A stretch of DNA of 64,000 bases from Gemmatimonadota bacterium (GTDB lineage Bacteria; Gemmatimonadota; Gemmatimonadetes; Longimicrobiales; Gaopeijiaceae): positions 1 to 64,000 of the forward strand of contig JAJDXS010000018.1 in NCBI GenBank assembly GCA_022823145.1, read 5' to 3'. The notes beneath the pieces are model-generated. The model saw only the letters and a list, made by a program, of their open reading frames with translations, had not been told where the DNA came from and made no database searches. Positions 33,335 to 42,115 of the stretch are shown here, piece by piece (position 1 is the first letter of the stretch; every line of letters starts with the position of its first letter). A program made the position numbers and the translations under genes.

Positions 33335-34011
33335 ACGAGCAAGACATCCAACAGCAATCGCTGGTGACCGAAACCGCGAACGACCGCTTCAAGAGTTCGT
33401 TCTCGACCTGGTTCTGGGGCTCGATGATCACGGCCACGGTGCTCCACTTCGTCTTCTTCGCGTTTCTGGACTTCGGAGAACCCGACGATGTCAGCTTCAG
33501 CATGGAAGAGATCGCGATGATCGACATTCCGCCCGAGGTCGAGATCCCGCCGCCGCCCGAGGCCATCGCGCGTCCCGCCACGCCGGTGGTGACGACCGCC
33601 ACGATCGACGAGGACATCACGATCGCGCCGGTGACCTTCGACGAGAACCCGGTCGAGAACCTTCCTCCACCTCCCGACGAGGTGGAGACCGACATCTCGG
33701 CCGCGCCGGCGTTCACCCCGTACACCGTCGCTCCGGACCGCATCAACGACAACGAGATCGTGAGAGCGCTGGAGCGGGAGTACCCGCCGCTGCTCCGCGA
33801 CGCGGGGATCGGGGGAACCGTCCAGGTCTGGTTCTTCATCGACGAGACGGGCATAGTGCAGAACCAGCGCGTGCACACGAGTTCGGGCCACCAGGCCCTT
33901 GACGACGCGGCGTTGCGGGTGGCACCGGTGTTCAGGTTCACTCCGGCTTTGAACCGCGACAATGCGGTACCGGTCTGGGTCGCGTTTCCGATTACCTTCA
34001 GGACCAACTGA
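33331..34011 (+). CDS. tonB: Energy transducer TonB (first copy)
   Basis: A 226-residue TonB. It has a short cytoplasmic start, a membrane span (about 27-47, STWFWGSMITATVLHFVFFAF), a Pro/Glu-rich spacer with PPEVEIPPPPEA, and a C-terminal domain with YPPLLRDAGIGGTVQVWFFI and ALRVAPVFRFTPAL. It passes energy from ExbB/ExbD to outer-membrane receptors. The start overlaps the second exbD. A strong terminator follows. It is highly similar along its whole length to the second copy at 35007-35684. Confidence 0.92.
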   Translation: MNEQDIQQQSLVTETANDRFKSSFSTWFWGSMITATVLHFVFFAFLDFGEPDDVSFSMEEIAMIDIPPEVEIPPPPEAIARPATPVVTTATIDEDITIAPVTFDENPVENLPPPPDEVETDISAAPAFTPYTVAPDRINDNEIVRALEREYPPLLRDAGIGGTVQVWFFIDETGIVQNQRVHTSSGHQALDDAALRVAPVFRFTPALNRDNAVPVWVAFPITFRTN

Positions 34012-34035
34012 CGCAGTCGCTCGCTGCGCGCGGGC

Positions 34036-34069
34036 AACGCCCCGCCGGCCGAGTGGCCGGCGGGGCGTT
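34036..34069 (+). terminator. Hairpin terminator after first tonB
   Basis: The perfect 15-base stem AACGCCCCGCCGGCC / GGCCGGCGGGGCGTT has a GAGT loop and is followed by CCTTATG. A near copy follows the second tonB. Confidence 0.8.
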
Positions 34070-34106
34070 CCTTATGCCCGGCATCCCCGCTCTTCCCACG
34101 GAGACC

Positions 34107-34826
34107 ATGGCAACCCAAGCGACCTACCACGCCGCTCTCGAGACGAACCTGCCACACGTACGCGAGCGCATTGCCGCGGCCGCCGGGCGAAGCGGGCGCG
34201 ATCAGGATGCCGTGCGGGTGGTCGCAGTCACGAAGGGACATGTCCCCGGTGCGATCGAGGCCGCGCTCGCCGCGGGACTGCGCGACATCGGCGAGAACCG
34301 CGTGGAGGAATTGCAGCGCAAGGTCCCGCTCTTCGAGGCCGGGACGGTCACCTGGCACGCGATCGGCCACATCCAGCGCCGGAAGGCGGCCGGAGCCGCC
34401 CGCCTCGCGGCGCTGATTCACAGCGTTGACTCGGTCCGCCTCGCCGAGAAGCTGTCGCGTCTCGGCGAGGCTCAGGCGCGGCGCGTCCCCGTGCTTGTCC
34501 AGGTCAACGCCTCCGGCGAAGCCGCCAAGGGCGGCCTCCCCGCAGCCCTCGACCCGGACGCCGCCCTCGACGGGATCGGCAGGATCGCCGCGCTGCCGGG
34601 GCTGAGCGTCATGGGCCTCATGACCATGGCTCCCTTCGTCGCCGACGAGGCCACCCTGCGCGCCACGTTCGCAAGGACGCGCGCGACACTCGAAGCCGCC
34701 TCCTCGATCGACGGCCTCGCGGGGCGCGAACTCTCGATGGGCATGTCCAACGACTACGAGATTGCGGTGGAGGAGGGGAGCACGATGGTGCGGCTGGGCA
34801 CGACCCTGTTCGGACCGCGCCCCTGA
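34107..34826 (+). CDS. yggS: YggS/PROSC family pyridoxal-phosphate homeostasis protein
   Basis: A 239-residue PLP-binding barrel protein of the YggS family, involved in vitamin B6 balance, with no catalytic activity known. The PLP lysine is in VVAVTKGHVPG. The family motifs DIGENRVEELQRK, WHAIGHIQRRKA, VMGLMTMAP and LSMGMSNDYEIAVEEGSTMVRLG are all present. ATG 34107 gives the usual length. It sits between two tonB copies, an unusual location, and looks inserted into an older tandem tonB arrangement. Confidence 0.92.
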   Translation: MATQATYHAALETNLPHVRERIAAAAGRSGRDQDAVRVVAVTKGHVPGAIEAALAAGLRDIGENRVEELQRKVPLFEAGTVTWHAIGHIQRRKAAGAARLAALIHSVDSVRLAEKLSRLGEAQARRVPVLVQVNASGEAAKGGLPAALDPDAALDGIGRIAALPGLSVMGLMTMAPFVADEATLRATFARTRATLEAASSIDGLAGRELSMGMSNDYEIAVEEGSTMVRLGTTLFGPRP

Positions 34827-35006
34827 TAGAGCATTCTGCGCCCCGGCAGCTCGCTGGCGCGCCGTTCCCCGAGTGGACGTTTCCTCCTGCCTCCAGGTTC
34901 GCGGGCGGGAACCCTCCGGAACCCCGAGCGGTATCAACCCGAAAGGGCGCGGCAATCGGCCGCCGTCGCGACCGGGCTCGCGCGATCCAGGACAGGGGGA
35001 GAGACG

Positions 35007-35684
35007 ATGCACGAACAGGCTACCATGCAACGATCGATGCTCAACGAGAGCGCGAACGGACGCTTCAAGCGCTCGTTTTCCTCCTGGTTCTGGGGCTCGA
35101 TGATCACGGCCACCGTCGCCCACTTCGGCTTCTTCGCCTTCCTGGAATTCGGGGAGGTGCCGGACGTGAGCGTGCACGTCACTCCGGTGGCGCTGACCCC
35201 CCCGCCCGAAGTCCCGATCCCCCCGCCCCCCGACGCCATTTCCCGTCCCGCAACGCCGGTCGTGGCGACGGTGGCGATCGACGACGACGTCACCATCGAC
35301 CCGGTGACCTTCGACAGGAACCCGCCGGACCGGCTTCCCCCTCCGCCGGACGAGGTGGAAACGAACATCACGGACGCGCCGGGCTTCAGCGTCTACACCG
35401 TGGCCCCCCGCTACACCAACGTCGACGAAGTGCGTCGGGCGCTGGAGCGCGAATATCCGCCGCTGCTTCGCGATGCCGGGATCGGCGGCACCGTCCTGGT
35501 GTGGTTCCGCATCGACGAAAGCGGCGTGGTGCGGGACCAGATGGTGCATGCGGGTTCCGGACACCCGGCCCTCGACGAAGCCGCACTCCGCGTGGCCCCC
35601 GTCTTCAGGTTCACTCCGGCCCTGAATCGCGACAGGGCGGTTCCGGTCTGGGTATCGCTTCCGATTACCTTCAGAGCGAACTAG
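35007..35684 (+). CDS. tonB: Energy transducer TonB (second copy)
   Basis: A 225-residue TonB nearly superimposable on the first copy: the same SSWFWGSMITATV membrane helix, PPPPEV spacer, and C-terminal YPPLLRDAGIGGTV...VFRFTPALNRD. Differences cluster in the N-terminus and spacer. The bases before it (gcgaccgggctc ... ggggagagacgatg) resemble the end of the second exbD before the first tonB. It has no ExbB/ExbD of its own and presumably shares the upstream complex. Confidence 0.92.
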   Translation: MHEQATMQRSMLNESANGRFKRSFSSWFWGSMITATVAHFGFFAFLEFGEVPDVSVHVTPVALTPPPEVPIPPPPDAISRPATPVVATVAIDDDVTIDPVTFDRNPPDRLPPPPDEVETNITDAPGFSVYTVAPRYTNVDEVRRALEREYPPLLRDAGIGGTVLVWFRIDESGVVRDQMVHAGSGHPALDEAALRVAPVFRFTPALNRDRAVPVWVSLPITFRAN

Positions 35685-35708
35685 GCGCACTTGGCAGCCC
35701 GCAGCGGG

Positions 35709-35746
35709 GAACGCCCCGCCGGCCGAGGGGCTGGCGGGGCGTTCCC
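35709..35746 (+). terminator. Hairpin terminator after second tonB
   Basis: The stem GGAACGCCCCGCC / GGCGGGGCGTTCC (13 pairs, extended inward by four weaker pairs) has a GAGG loop. It is a diverged copy of the hairpin at 34036-34069. Confidence 0.75.
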
Positions 35747-35809
35747 TCGTCCAATCGGATCGCGCCAGATTCAGAACAGGGCCCCAACCCGTACCACGAA
35801 ACGACCCGC

Positions 35810-36691
35810 ATGAACCTACACAGCGAAATGGACCGCATCCGCGAGGCGGCGCTCGCCGTGCGCAACCTGGCCGACACCGCGCCCCGGGTCGGAATCATTC
35901 TCGGCACCGGGCTGGGCGGGCTGGCCGACGCGATCGAGGTCGAGGCCGCGATCGACTACGAGGACCTGCCGCACTTCCCCGTCTCCACGGTGACGACCCA
36001 CCACGGCAGGCTGATCCTCGGAACCCTCGAAGGCGTGCCGGTGGCGGCGATGCAGGGGCGCTTCCACCGGTACGAGGGCTACACGCTCCGGCAGATCGTC
36101 TTCCCCGTCCGCGTCATGCGCGTCCTGGGCGCCGACACCCTGATCGTCTCCGCGGCGTGCGGCGGCATGAACCCGCTCTGGGGACCCGGCGACCTGGTTC
36201 TCCTCGACGACCACATCAACTTCATGGGGGACAGCCCGCTCATCGGCCCCAACCTCGACGAACTGGGTCCCCGCTTCCCGGACATGTCCGCGCCGTACGA
36301 CCCCGGCCTGCGGGAGGTCGCCACGCAGGTGGCCATGGACCAGCGCATGGCGCTGCGCCACGGAGTCTACGTGGCCGTGCCCGGGCCGCAGCTCGAGACC
36401 CGCGCCGAGTACCGCATGCTGCGGGCGATGGGGGCCGACGTGGTGGGGATGTCCACCGTGCCCGAGGTCATCGCCGCCCGCCACATGGACATGCGCGTGC
36501 TGTCGATCGCCGTCATCACCGACCAGTGCCTTCCCGACGCGCTCGAAGAGGTCGACATCCGGAAGATCATCGCCACGGCAACGGCAGCGGGGCCGAGCCT
36601 CACGCGCGTGGTGGCCGGCGTGGTCCGCTCGCTGGCAACCGAATCGGCGGCCGCCGATGCGCCCACCCTTTCCCTGGAGCCCTCGGCCTGA
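35810..36691 (+). CDS. punA: Purine nucleoside phosphorylase (PNP/MTAP family)
   Basis: A 293-residue trimeric-type phosphorylase cleaving purine nucleosides with phosphate. The phosphate loop GIILGTGLGG is at 28-37. THHGRLILG, MQGRFHRYEGYT, GVYVAVPGPQLETRAEYRML and VGMSTVPEVIAARH are diagnostic. The ATG at 35810 gives the normal length; longer starts enter the preceding intergenic space. It overlaps the ileS start (TGATG). Functionally it pairs with the hpt gene for purine salvage. Confidence 0.94.
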   Translation: MNLHSEMDRIREAALAVRNLADTAPRVGIILGTGLGGLADAIEVEAAIDYEDLPHFPVSTVTTHHGRLILGTLEGVPVAAMQGRFHRYEGYTLRQIVFPVRVMRVLGADTLIVSAACGGMNPLWGPGDLVLLDDHINFMGDSPLIGPNLDELGPRFPDMSAPYDPGLREVATQVAMDQRMALRHGVYVAVPGPQLETRAEYRMLRAMGADVVGMSTVPEVIAARHMDMRVLSIAVITDQCLPDALEEVDIRKIIATATAAGPSLTRVVAGVVRSLATESAAADAPTLSLEPSA

Positions 36692-39600
36692 TGCGCTACC
36701 CCGAACTCCCGTCCACCCTCGTCGCGCTCGAGGAGGCCATACTGGAACGCTGGCGCAGGGAAGACACCTTCCGCCGCACTCTTCAGGCCACCGCGGACGG
36801 CGAGCAGTTCGTCTTCTTCGAAGGCCCGCCCACCGCCAACGGCCGGCCCGGCCTGCACCACGTGATCAGCCGCGCCATCAAGGACCTGATCTGCCGCTAC
36901 CAGACCATGCTCGGCAAGCACGTAACCAGGATCGCGGGGTGGGACACGCACGGCTTGCCCGTCGAAATCGAGGCGCAGAAGCAGCTCGGGATCGAGGACA
37001 AGAGGGAAATCGAGGAGCGCGGCATCGCCTGGTTCAACGAGCGCTGCAGGGAGTCCGTCCTGGCCTACACGGACGAATGGGAGCGCTTCTCGGAGCGGAT
37101 CGGGTACTGGCAGGACTACTCGCGCCCCTATGTGACCTTCCACGCCGAGTACATCGAGTCAATCTGGTGGATCCTGTCGCGAATGGCCGACAGGGGGCTC
37201 CTGTACAAGGGCCACAAGGTGGTGCCGTGGTGTCCCTCCGACCAGACCGTGCTGTCGTCTCACGAGCTCTCGCTCGGATACCGGGACGTGAAGGATCCGT
37301 CGCTCTGGGTCACCCTCGAACTCCTCGACGGTTCGGGAAGGCACGTGCTGGTGTGGACGACGACGCCGTGGACGCTGGTCTCCAACGCGGCGCTGGCGGT
37401 CCACCCGGAGATCGAGTACGTGGAGGTCGAGGATCGGGGCAAGCGGCTCGTTCTGGCGCGCAAGCGGGCCGAGGCGCTCTTCGGCGGGGAGCGGATCGGC
37501 GACACGGTTCCGGTCTCGGAGCTGATCGGGGCCCGGTACCGGCGGCCCTTCGAAATCATTCCGGCCGACGCGGTCCGCGGGCGTGCCTGGGAGATCGTGG
37601 CGACCGACTTCGTGTCCGATGAGGAGGGGTCGGGTGTTGTGCACATGTCGCCCGCCTACGGCGCCGACGACTACCAGGCCGGGAAGGACTTCGGGCTGGC
37701 GGTCATGGAGCCGGTGCGGAATGACGGTACCTTCGCGGCCGACCTGTCCCTCATCGGGGGGCAGTTCTTCAAGGACGCCGACGCCCCCCTGGTGCGGGAT
37801 CTGGAGGAGCGCGGCCTCGTGTTCGCGTGCACCGGCGAGACCCACTCGTATCCCCACTGCTGGCGTTGCGACACGCCACTCGTCTACATGGCAAGGCACA
37901 GCTGGTTCGCGCGCACGTCCACCCTGCGCGACGACCTGCTCGCCAACAACGCGGAAGTGAACTGGCACCCCGCGCAGGTCGGCGAGGGACGTTTCGGCGA
38001 GTGGCTGAAGGGGAATGTCGACTGGGCGCTGTCGCGCGACCGCTACTGGGGAACGCCACTGCCCGCCTGGGTCTCGGAGGACGATCCGGAGCACGTGGTG
38101 TGGATCGGCAGCTTCGCCGAGCTGGCCGAGAAGGCCGGGGGGCTGCCCGACGACTTCGACCCCCACAGGCCGTTCATCGACGAGATCACCTGGCGCTGCC
38201 CGGAGACGGGATCGGTCATGCGCCGCACGCCCGAGGTGATCGACGTCTGGTTCGACTCGGGCGCGATGCCCTGGGCGCAGTGGCACTACCCCTTCGAGAA
38301 CCGCGAGGAATACGGTCGCCATTTCCCGGCCGACTTCATCTGCGAGGCGGTGGACCAGACGCGCGGATGGTTCTATTCGCTGCACGCGATCTCGACCATG
38401 CTGGGGCTCGGCCCCGCCTTCCGTAACGTGATCGTGAACGACCTGATCCTGGATGCGGCCGGGCAGAAGATGTCCAAGTCCAGGGGCAATGTGGTGGACC
38501 CCTGGGACGCGGTCGCGGATCACGGCGCCGACGGTGTGCGCTGGTACATGATCACGGTCAGCAACCCGTGGCTGCCCACCCGCTTCGATCCGGACGGCGT
38601 GCGCGAGTCGGCCGCGCGGTTCTTCGACACCCTGCTCAACACCTATCGCTTCTTCGCGCTCTACGCCAACCTCGAGGACTGGGCGCCCGCCGCTTGCCAC
38701 GCCCCTCCCGCCTCGCGCTCTCCGCTCGACCGCTGGCTCCTCTCGCGCCTGCACCGCCTGATCGGAACCGTCAGGGACGAGCTGGACGCCTACAACCCGA
38801 CCCGCGCCTACCGCGCCGTGGCCGCCTTCGTGGACGGCGAACTTTCCAACTGGTACGTGCGGCGCTCCCGTTCGCGCTTCTGGGGCAACGCCGAGAGCGC
38901 CGATTCCGCCGCGGCCTTCACAACCCTGCACGACGCGCTGCGCATCACCGCACTGCTGGTCGCCCCGGTCACACCCTTCACCTCCGACTGGTTGCATCGT
39001 GCGCTGACGGGCCGTTCCAGCCACACCGAGCCGTTTCCCGAGGCCGACGCGGGGCTGATCGACGATCGGCTGGAGGCCGACATGACCCACGTACGAACCC
39101 TGAGCACGCTGGGGCGGGCCGCGCGGGAACAGATCGGAGTCCGCGTCCGCCAGCCGCTGGGCCGGCTGCTCGCGGTGGTTCCAGGCACGCCGCCCGCCGA
39201 CGACGTGCTGGCGCTTCTCCGCGCCGAGATCAACGTCAAGCGGGTCGAGTTCGCCGCTTCCTCGGAAGGGCTGGTCACACTAGCCGCCCGTCCCGACTTC
39301 CGCGCGCTGGGCCGCCGCTTCCGCAAGCTCACGCAGAAAGCGGCCGCACGGATACGGGCCCTCGACGACGAGGCCCTGCAGACCGTCCGCGACGGCGGGA
39401 CCGTGCGCATCGAGGTGAACGGCGCATGGCACGACGTCGGTGCCGACGAGTTGGAGGTGGTGGAGGAAGCCCAGGGCGACTGGGTCGTGCGCTCCGAAGG
39501 CCGCTGCACGGTCGGCCTCGATCCCGCCATCAGCGACGAGTTGAAGCTGGAGGGCCTCGCGCGGGAACTCGTCAACCGCATTCAGCGCCTCAGGCGCGAC

Positions 39601-39813
39601 TCCGGACTCGCGGTGTCGGACCGGATCCGCCTGGGCATCGCCGGCAGCGACTCGGTGCGCGCGGCTGCCCGGGCGCACGGCGAGGTCATCGCACGCGAGA
39701 CGCTCGCCCTTGCGGTCGACGTCATCCCGCGGATCGGCGACGGCTTCGACTTCCGCAAGGAGGCCGCGCTCGACGGGGAGGCCGCGATCCTGGGGCTGTC
39801 CGTTTCGGCGTAG
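36691..39813 (+). CDS. ileS: Isoleucyl-tRNA synthetase, type 2 (IleS2)
   Basis: A 1040-residue class I synthetase. The sequence PPTANGRPGLHHVISRAIKD is of the eukaryote-like type 2 form. The HIGH motif reads GLHH (54-57), with the first and third residues swapped. KMSKS is at 593-597 (GQKMSKSRGN). The editing domain and C-terminal extension fit the length. Type 2 enzymes are generally little affected by mupirocin, and the GxHH form has been linked to especially strong resistance. It overlaps the punA stop. No lspA follows, although ileS-lspA-rluD is a common order. Confidence 0.94.
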   Translation: MRYPELPSTLVALEEAILERWRREDTFRRTLQATADGEQFVFFEGPPTANGRPGLHHVISRAIKDLICRYQTMLGKHVTRIAGWDTHGLPVEIEAQKQLGIEDKREIEERGIAWFNERCRESVLAYTDEWERFSERIGYWQDYSRPYVTFHAEYIESIWWILSRMADRGLLYKGHKVVPWCPSDQTVLSSHELSLGYRDVKDPSLWVTLELLDGSGRHVLVWTTTPWTLVSNAALAVHPEIEYVEVEDRGKRLVLARKRAEALFGGERIGDTVPVSELIGARYRRPFEIIPADAVRGRAWEIVATDFVSDEEGSGVVHMSPAYGADDYQAGKDFGLAVMEPVRNDGTFAADLSLIGGQFFKDADAPLVRDLEERGLVFACTGETHSYPHCWRCDTPLVYMARHSWFARTSTLRDDLLANNAEVNWHPAQVGEGRFGEWLKGNVDWALSRDRYWGTPLPAWVSEDDPEHVVWIGSFAELAEKAGGLPDDFDPHRPFIDEITWRCPETGSVMRRTPEVIDVWFDSGAMPWAQWHYPFENREEYGRHFPADFICEAVDQTRGWFYSLHAISTMLGLGPAFRNVIVNDLILDAAGQKMSKSRGNVVDPWDAVADHGADGVRWYMITVSNPWLPTRFDPDGVRESAARFFDTLLNTYRFFALYANLEDWAPAACHAPPASRSPLDRWLLSRLHRLIGTVRDELDAYNPTRAYRAVAAFVDGELSNWYVRRSRSRFWGNAESADSAAAFTTLHDALRITALLVAPVTPFTSDWLHRALTGRSSHTEPFPEADAGLIDDRLEADMTHVRTLSTLGRAAREQIGVRVRQPLGRLLAVVPGTPPADDVLALLRAEINVKRVEFAASSEGLVTLAARPDFRALGRRFRKLTQKAAARIRALDDEALQTVRDGGTVRIEVNGAWHDVGADELEVVEEAQGDWVVRSEGRCTVGLDPAISDELKLEGLARELVNRIQRLRRDSGLAVSDRIRLGIAGSDSVRAAARAHGEVIARETLALAVDVIPRIGDGFDFRKEAALDGEAAILGLSVSA

Positions 39814-39869
39814 CGGATCGTGCTGCCCGCCCCCGCTGCGTTGGTCCGGTGCGCCGGGGGCCGCTCGCC

Positions 39870-40850
39870 GTGACGCTGCATCGGTGGACTGCCGGAGCGG
39901 AAGCGGCCGGTCGCCTGGACCGCTACGTGGCCGCACAGCTGGGGTTGTCGCGCAGCCGGGCCGCAGCGCTAGTGGTGGCGGGCGACGTTCTCGTCGATGG
40001 TTCCGTGCCGAAGAAGTCGGACCCGGTCGTTCCCGGCCAAAGCGTCGAGGCACGCGTTCCGGCACCGGCGTCCGCCCGGGCGGAGGCACAGGACATTCCG
40101 GTCGACATCGTCTTCCAGGACGCCGAACTGGCCGTGGTGAACAAGCAGCCCGGCCTGGTGGTGCACCCCGCGCCGGGCCACCCCGACGGGACGCTGGTGA
40201 ACGCGCTTCTGCATCATGTGCGTGACCTGTCGGGCATCGGGGGCACGCTGCGCCCGGGGATCGTGCACCGGCTCGACCGCGACACCTCGGGGCTGATCGT
40301 GGTGGCCAAGACCGACCGCGCCCACCGGGCGCTCTCGGAGGCGCTGAAGGCACGCCGGGTGAGGCGCGTGTACCTGGCGGCGATCTGGGGGACGCTCGGC
40401 GAGCCGCGCCTCGAGGTCGACCGGCCGATCGGACGGCATCCCCGCGACCGGGTGCGCATGGCGGTGGTGCCGGAAGGACGGTCGGCGCTGACGCGTTTCC
40501 GACACCTGGAGAGCTGGCCCGCCGGATCCGGTGCGGCCACGGTGGGCCCCGCGGCCTCCCTTTGCGAAGCCGAACTGGGCACCGGCCGTACCCACCAGAT
40601 CCGTGTGCACGCGGCCGCGGTCGGCCACCCGGTGGTCGGCGACACGCTCTACGGCGCGGGGCGGGAGCGCGGCTTCGCGGGGCTTCAGCGGGGGTGGGCG
40701 GCGGCCCTGGCAAGGCGGACGCCGCGGCAGTTCCTGCATGCGCACCGGCTCGGGTTCGATCATCCCGTAACCGGCGCGGCGATGACCTTCGAGGCGCGGC
40801 TGCCCCCCGATCTTGCCGAAGTGCGCGAGTGGGCCACGGCGGGTGGTTGA
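39870..40850 (+). CDS. rluD: RluA/RluD-family pseudouridine synthase
   Basis: A 326-residue rRNA pseudouridine synthase. It has an N-terminal S4 RNA-binding domain (about 13-60, GRLDRYVAAQLGLSRSRAAAL) and the catalytic motif HRLDRDTSG with Asp136. The C-terminal part has GRTHQIRVHAAAVGHPVVGDTLY. The GTG at 39870 gives the right S4 start. The position after ileS fits rluD, but RluA, RluC and RluD cannot be told apart by eye. Confidence 0.9.
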   Translation: MTLHRWTAGAEAAGRLDRYVAAQLGLSRSRAAALVVAGDVLVDGSVPKKSDPVVPGQSVEARVPAPASARAEAQDIPVDIVFQDAELAVVNKQPGLVVHPAPGHPDGTLVNALLHHVRDLSGIGGTLRPGIVHRLDRDTSGLIVVAKTDRAHRALSEALKARRVRRVYLAAIWGTLGEPRLEVDRPIGRHPRDRVRMAVVPEGRSALTRFRHLESWPAGSGAATVGPAASLCEAELGTGRTHQIRVHAAAVGHPVVGDTLYGAGRERGFAGLQRGWAAALARRTPRQFLHAHRLGFDHPVTGAAMTFEARLPPDLAEVREWATAGG

Positions 40851-40865
40851 CGAAAGAGGGAGACG

Positions 40866-41843
40866 ATGGTAAGGAAGTTGTGCAAAAGCATTGTACATGT
40901 GCAACAACTATGCACAATCGTCGCATTCGCGATGGTGACGCCGGTTGTCGTTGCGGCGCAACAGGATACGGGAAACGCCTGGCGTTACCTCGAAGGAGCC
41001 GGAGTCAGCGGGGCCATCAGGGTGACCGCCCGCTACCAGGGCAGCGACTCGCTCCGGGCGGCCAGGGCCGTGGCGACGCTCGAAGCCATGGGACCGCTTC
41101 CTGCCCTGTCCGGCACCGGCCTTCACGCCACGCTCACTGTCGCGCCAAACCGCGAGGTCATGGACTCACTGGTCGGAGGGCGGGTGCCGGAGTGGGCCGG
41201 TGCCGTCGCGCTGTCGGACCGCATGGAGATGATCGTCCCGAGCGGACGCTTCTGGCCGGGGTCGCGGGTCGAGGAGGTGCGCGTGCTCCGCCACGAGTGG
41301 GCCCACCTGGCGCTGGCTTCCGAAATGGGACGACTGCGTATTCCCCGCTGGTTCAACGAGGGCTACGCGGAGTGGGCGGCGGGAAGCTGGCGGGAGGACG
41401 GCGGCCTTAAGCTCAGCCTGGCACTGGCGTTCGGCGGCGCCCCGCCGCTGGATTCCATCGCGCTCTCATGGCCACGCGATCCGGTGCCCGCCGAGGTGGC
41501 CTACCTCCTGTCGGCGTCCGTCATTCACTACCTCGTGGAGTCGAGCGGGATCGCGGGTCTGGAGGCCTTCATTGCTGCGTGGAAGGAGGGCGGGTCGTTC
41601 GACGGAGCCCTGCGCAAAGTCTACGGCGCCACACCCGGGCAGCTCGAAACCGCCTGGCGCAAGTGGGTCGGCGGGCGCTACGGCTGGCTCGCGGTGCTGT
41701 CCCACTCGGCCGTGTTCTGGACCGTGCTGGCCGCCGCCCTGTCGGCGATGTTCCTCATCCGACGGCGCTACCGCCGCGAGCAGATGGCGCGGCTGCGGGC
41801 GGGTGAGCCTCCGGACGACCCGGATTTCTGGTCGGACGCGTGA
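40866..41843 (+). CDS. Peptidase MA-like membrane-anchored gluzincin
   Basis: A 325-residue protein with an N-terminal signal or membrane segment (about 16-32), the zinc motif HEWAH at 143-147, and the third-ligand Glu165 in RWFNEGYAEW. There is a C-terminal membrane helix (VFWTVLAAALSAMFLI) and a short charged tail. This is the peptidase MA-like pattern; the substrate is unknown. The ATG at 40866 has a GGGAG ribosome site and starts 15 bases after rluD. Its first codons contain an unusual 40-base symmetric dyad. Confidence 0.78.
   Translation: MVRKLCKSIVHVQQLCTIVAFAMVTPVVVAAQQDTGNAWRYLEGAGVSGAIRVTARYQGSDSLRAARAVATLEAMGPLPALSGTGLHATLTVAPNREVMDSLVGGRVPEWAGAVALSDRMEMIVPSGRFWPGSRVEEVRVLRHEWAHLALASEMGRLRIPRWFNEGYAEWAAGSWREDGGLKLSLALAFGGAPPLDSIALSWPRDPVPAEVAYLLSASVIHYLVESSGIAGLEAFIAAWKEGGSFDGALRKVYGATPGQLETAWRKWVGGRYGWLAVLSHSAVFWTVLAAALSAMFLIRRRYRREQMARLRAGEPPDDPDFWSDA
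40878..40917. promoter_or_regulatory. 40-base symmetric dyad inside the first codons of the peptidase MA gene
   Basis: TTGTGCA (40878-40884) and TGCACAA (40911-40917) are perfect inverted copies. Midway between them is a second imperfect palindrome, TTGTACATGTGCAA (40891-40904). All parts share one centre at 40897.5 and the gaps are six bases each. The layout suggests a binding site for a dimer or tetramer, or an RNA hairpin at the start of translation. Confidence 0.45.
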
Positions 41844-41912
41844 CCGTCCGGGCGGTCCGCGCCGAGCGGTCCGAGGTTGACCCCGGGACCGCGTCTCTGT
41901 AGCGTCCCAACC

Positions 41913-42107
41913 ATGGCGCGACAACGAAGGAAGCGCGGCTCCGAACCGACGCTGAAGTTCTCGAAGATCAACCTCTGGTTCGCCCTCGGCGGACTGGCGA
42001 CGATTGCTCTGGGCTACTACCTGCTGGGCCAGGGCTCGATCACGCTCGCACCGGTTCTCCTGGTCTTCGGCTACGCCGTCCTGCTGCCGGCGGCGATCAT
42101 CCTCTGA
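41913..42107 (+). CDS. Small membrane protein, DUF3098-like
   Basis: A 64-residue protein with a basic start (MARQRRKRG) and two hydrophobic helices (INLWFALGGLATIALGYYLL and ITLAPVLLVFGYAVLLPAAIIL). It resembles small DUF3098-type membrane proteins of Bacteroidota-like genomes, but the match is by general pattern. A possible promoter (TTGACC at 41877, 17 bases, then TAGCGT at 41900) would give an almost leaderless message. It is followed 8 bases later by the M28 peptidase gene. Confidence 0.6.
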   Translation: MARQRRKRGSEPTLKFSKINLWFALGGLATIALGYYLLGQGSITLAPVLLVFGYAVLLPAAIIL

Positions 42108-42115
42108 AGCGGAAG

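Noticed and set aside
38568..39869. Upstream extension of the RluD-family gene through ileS
   Set aside because: Overlaps ileS in another frame; the S4 domain starts just after GTG 39870.
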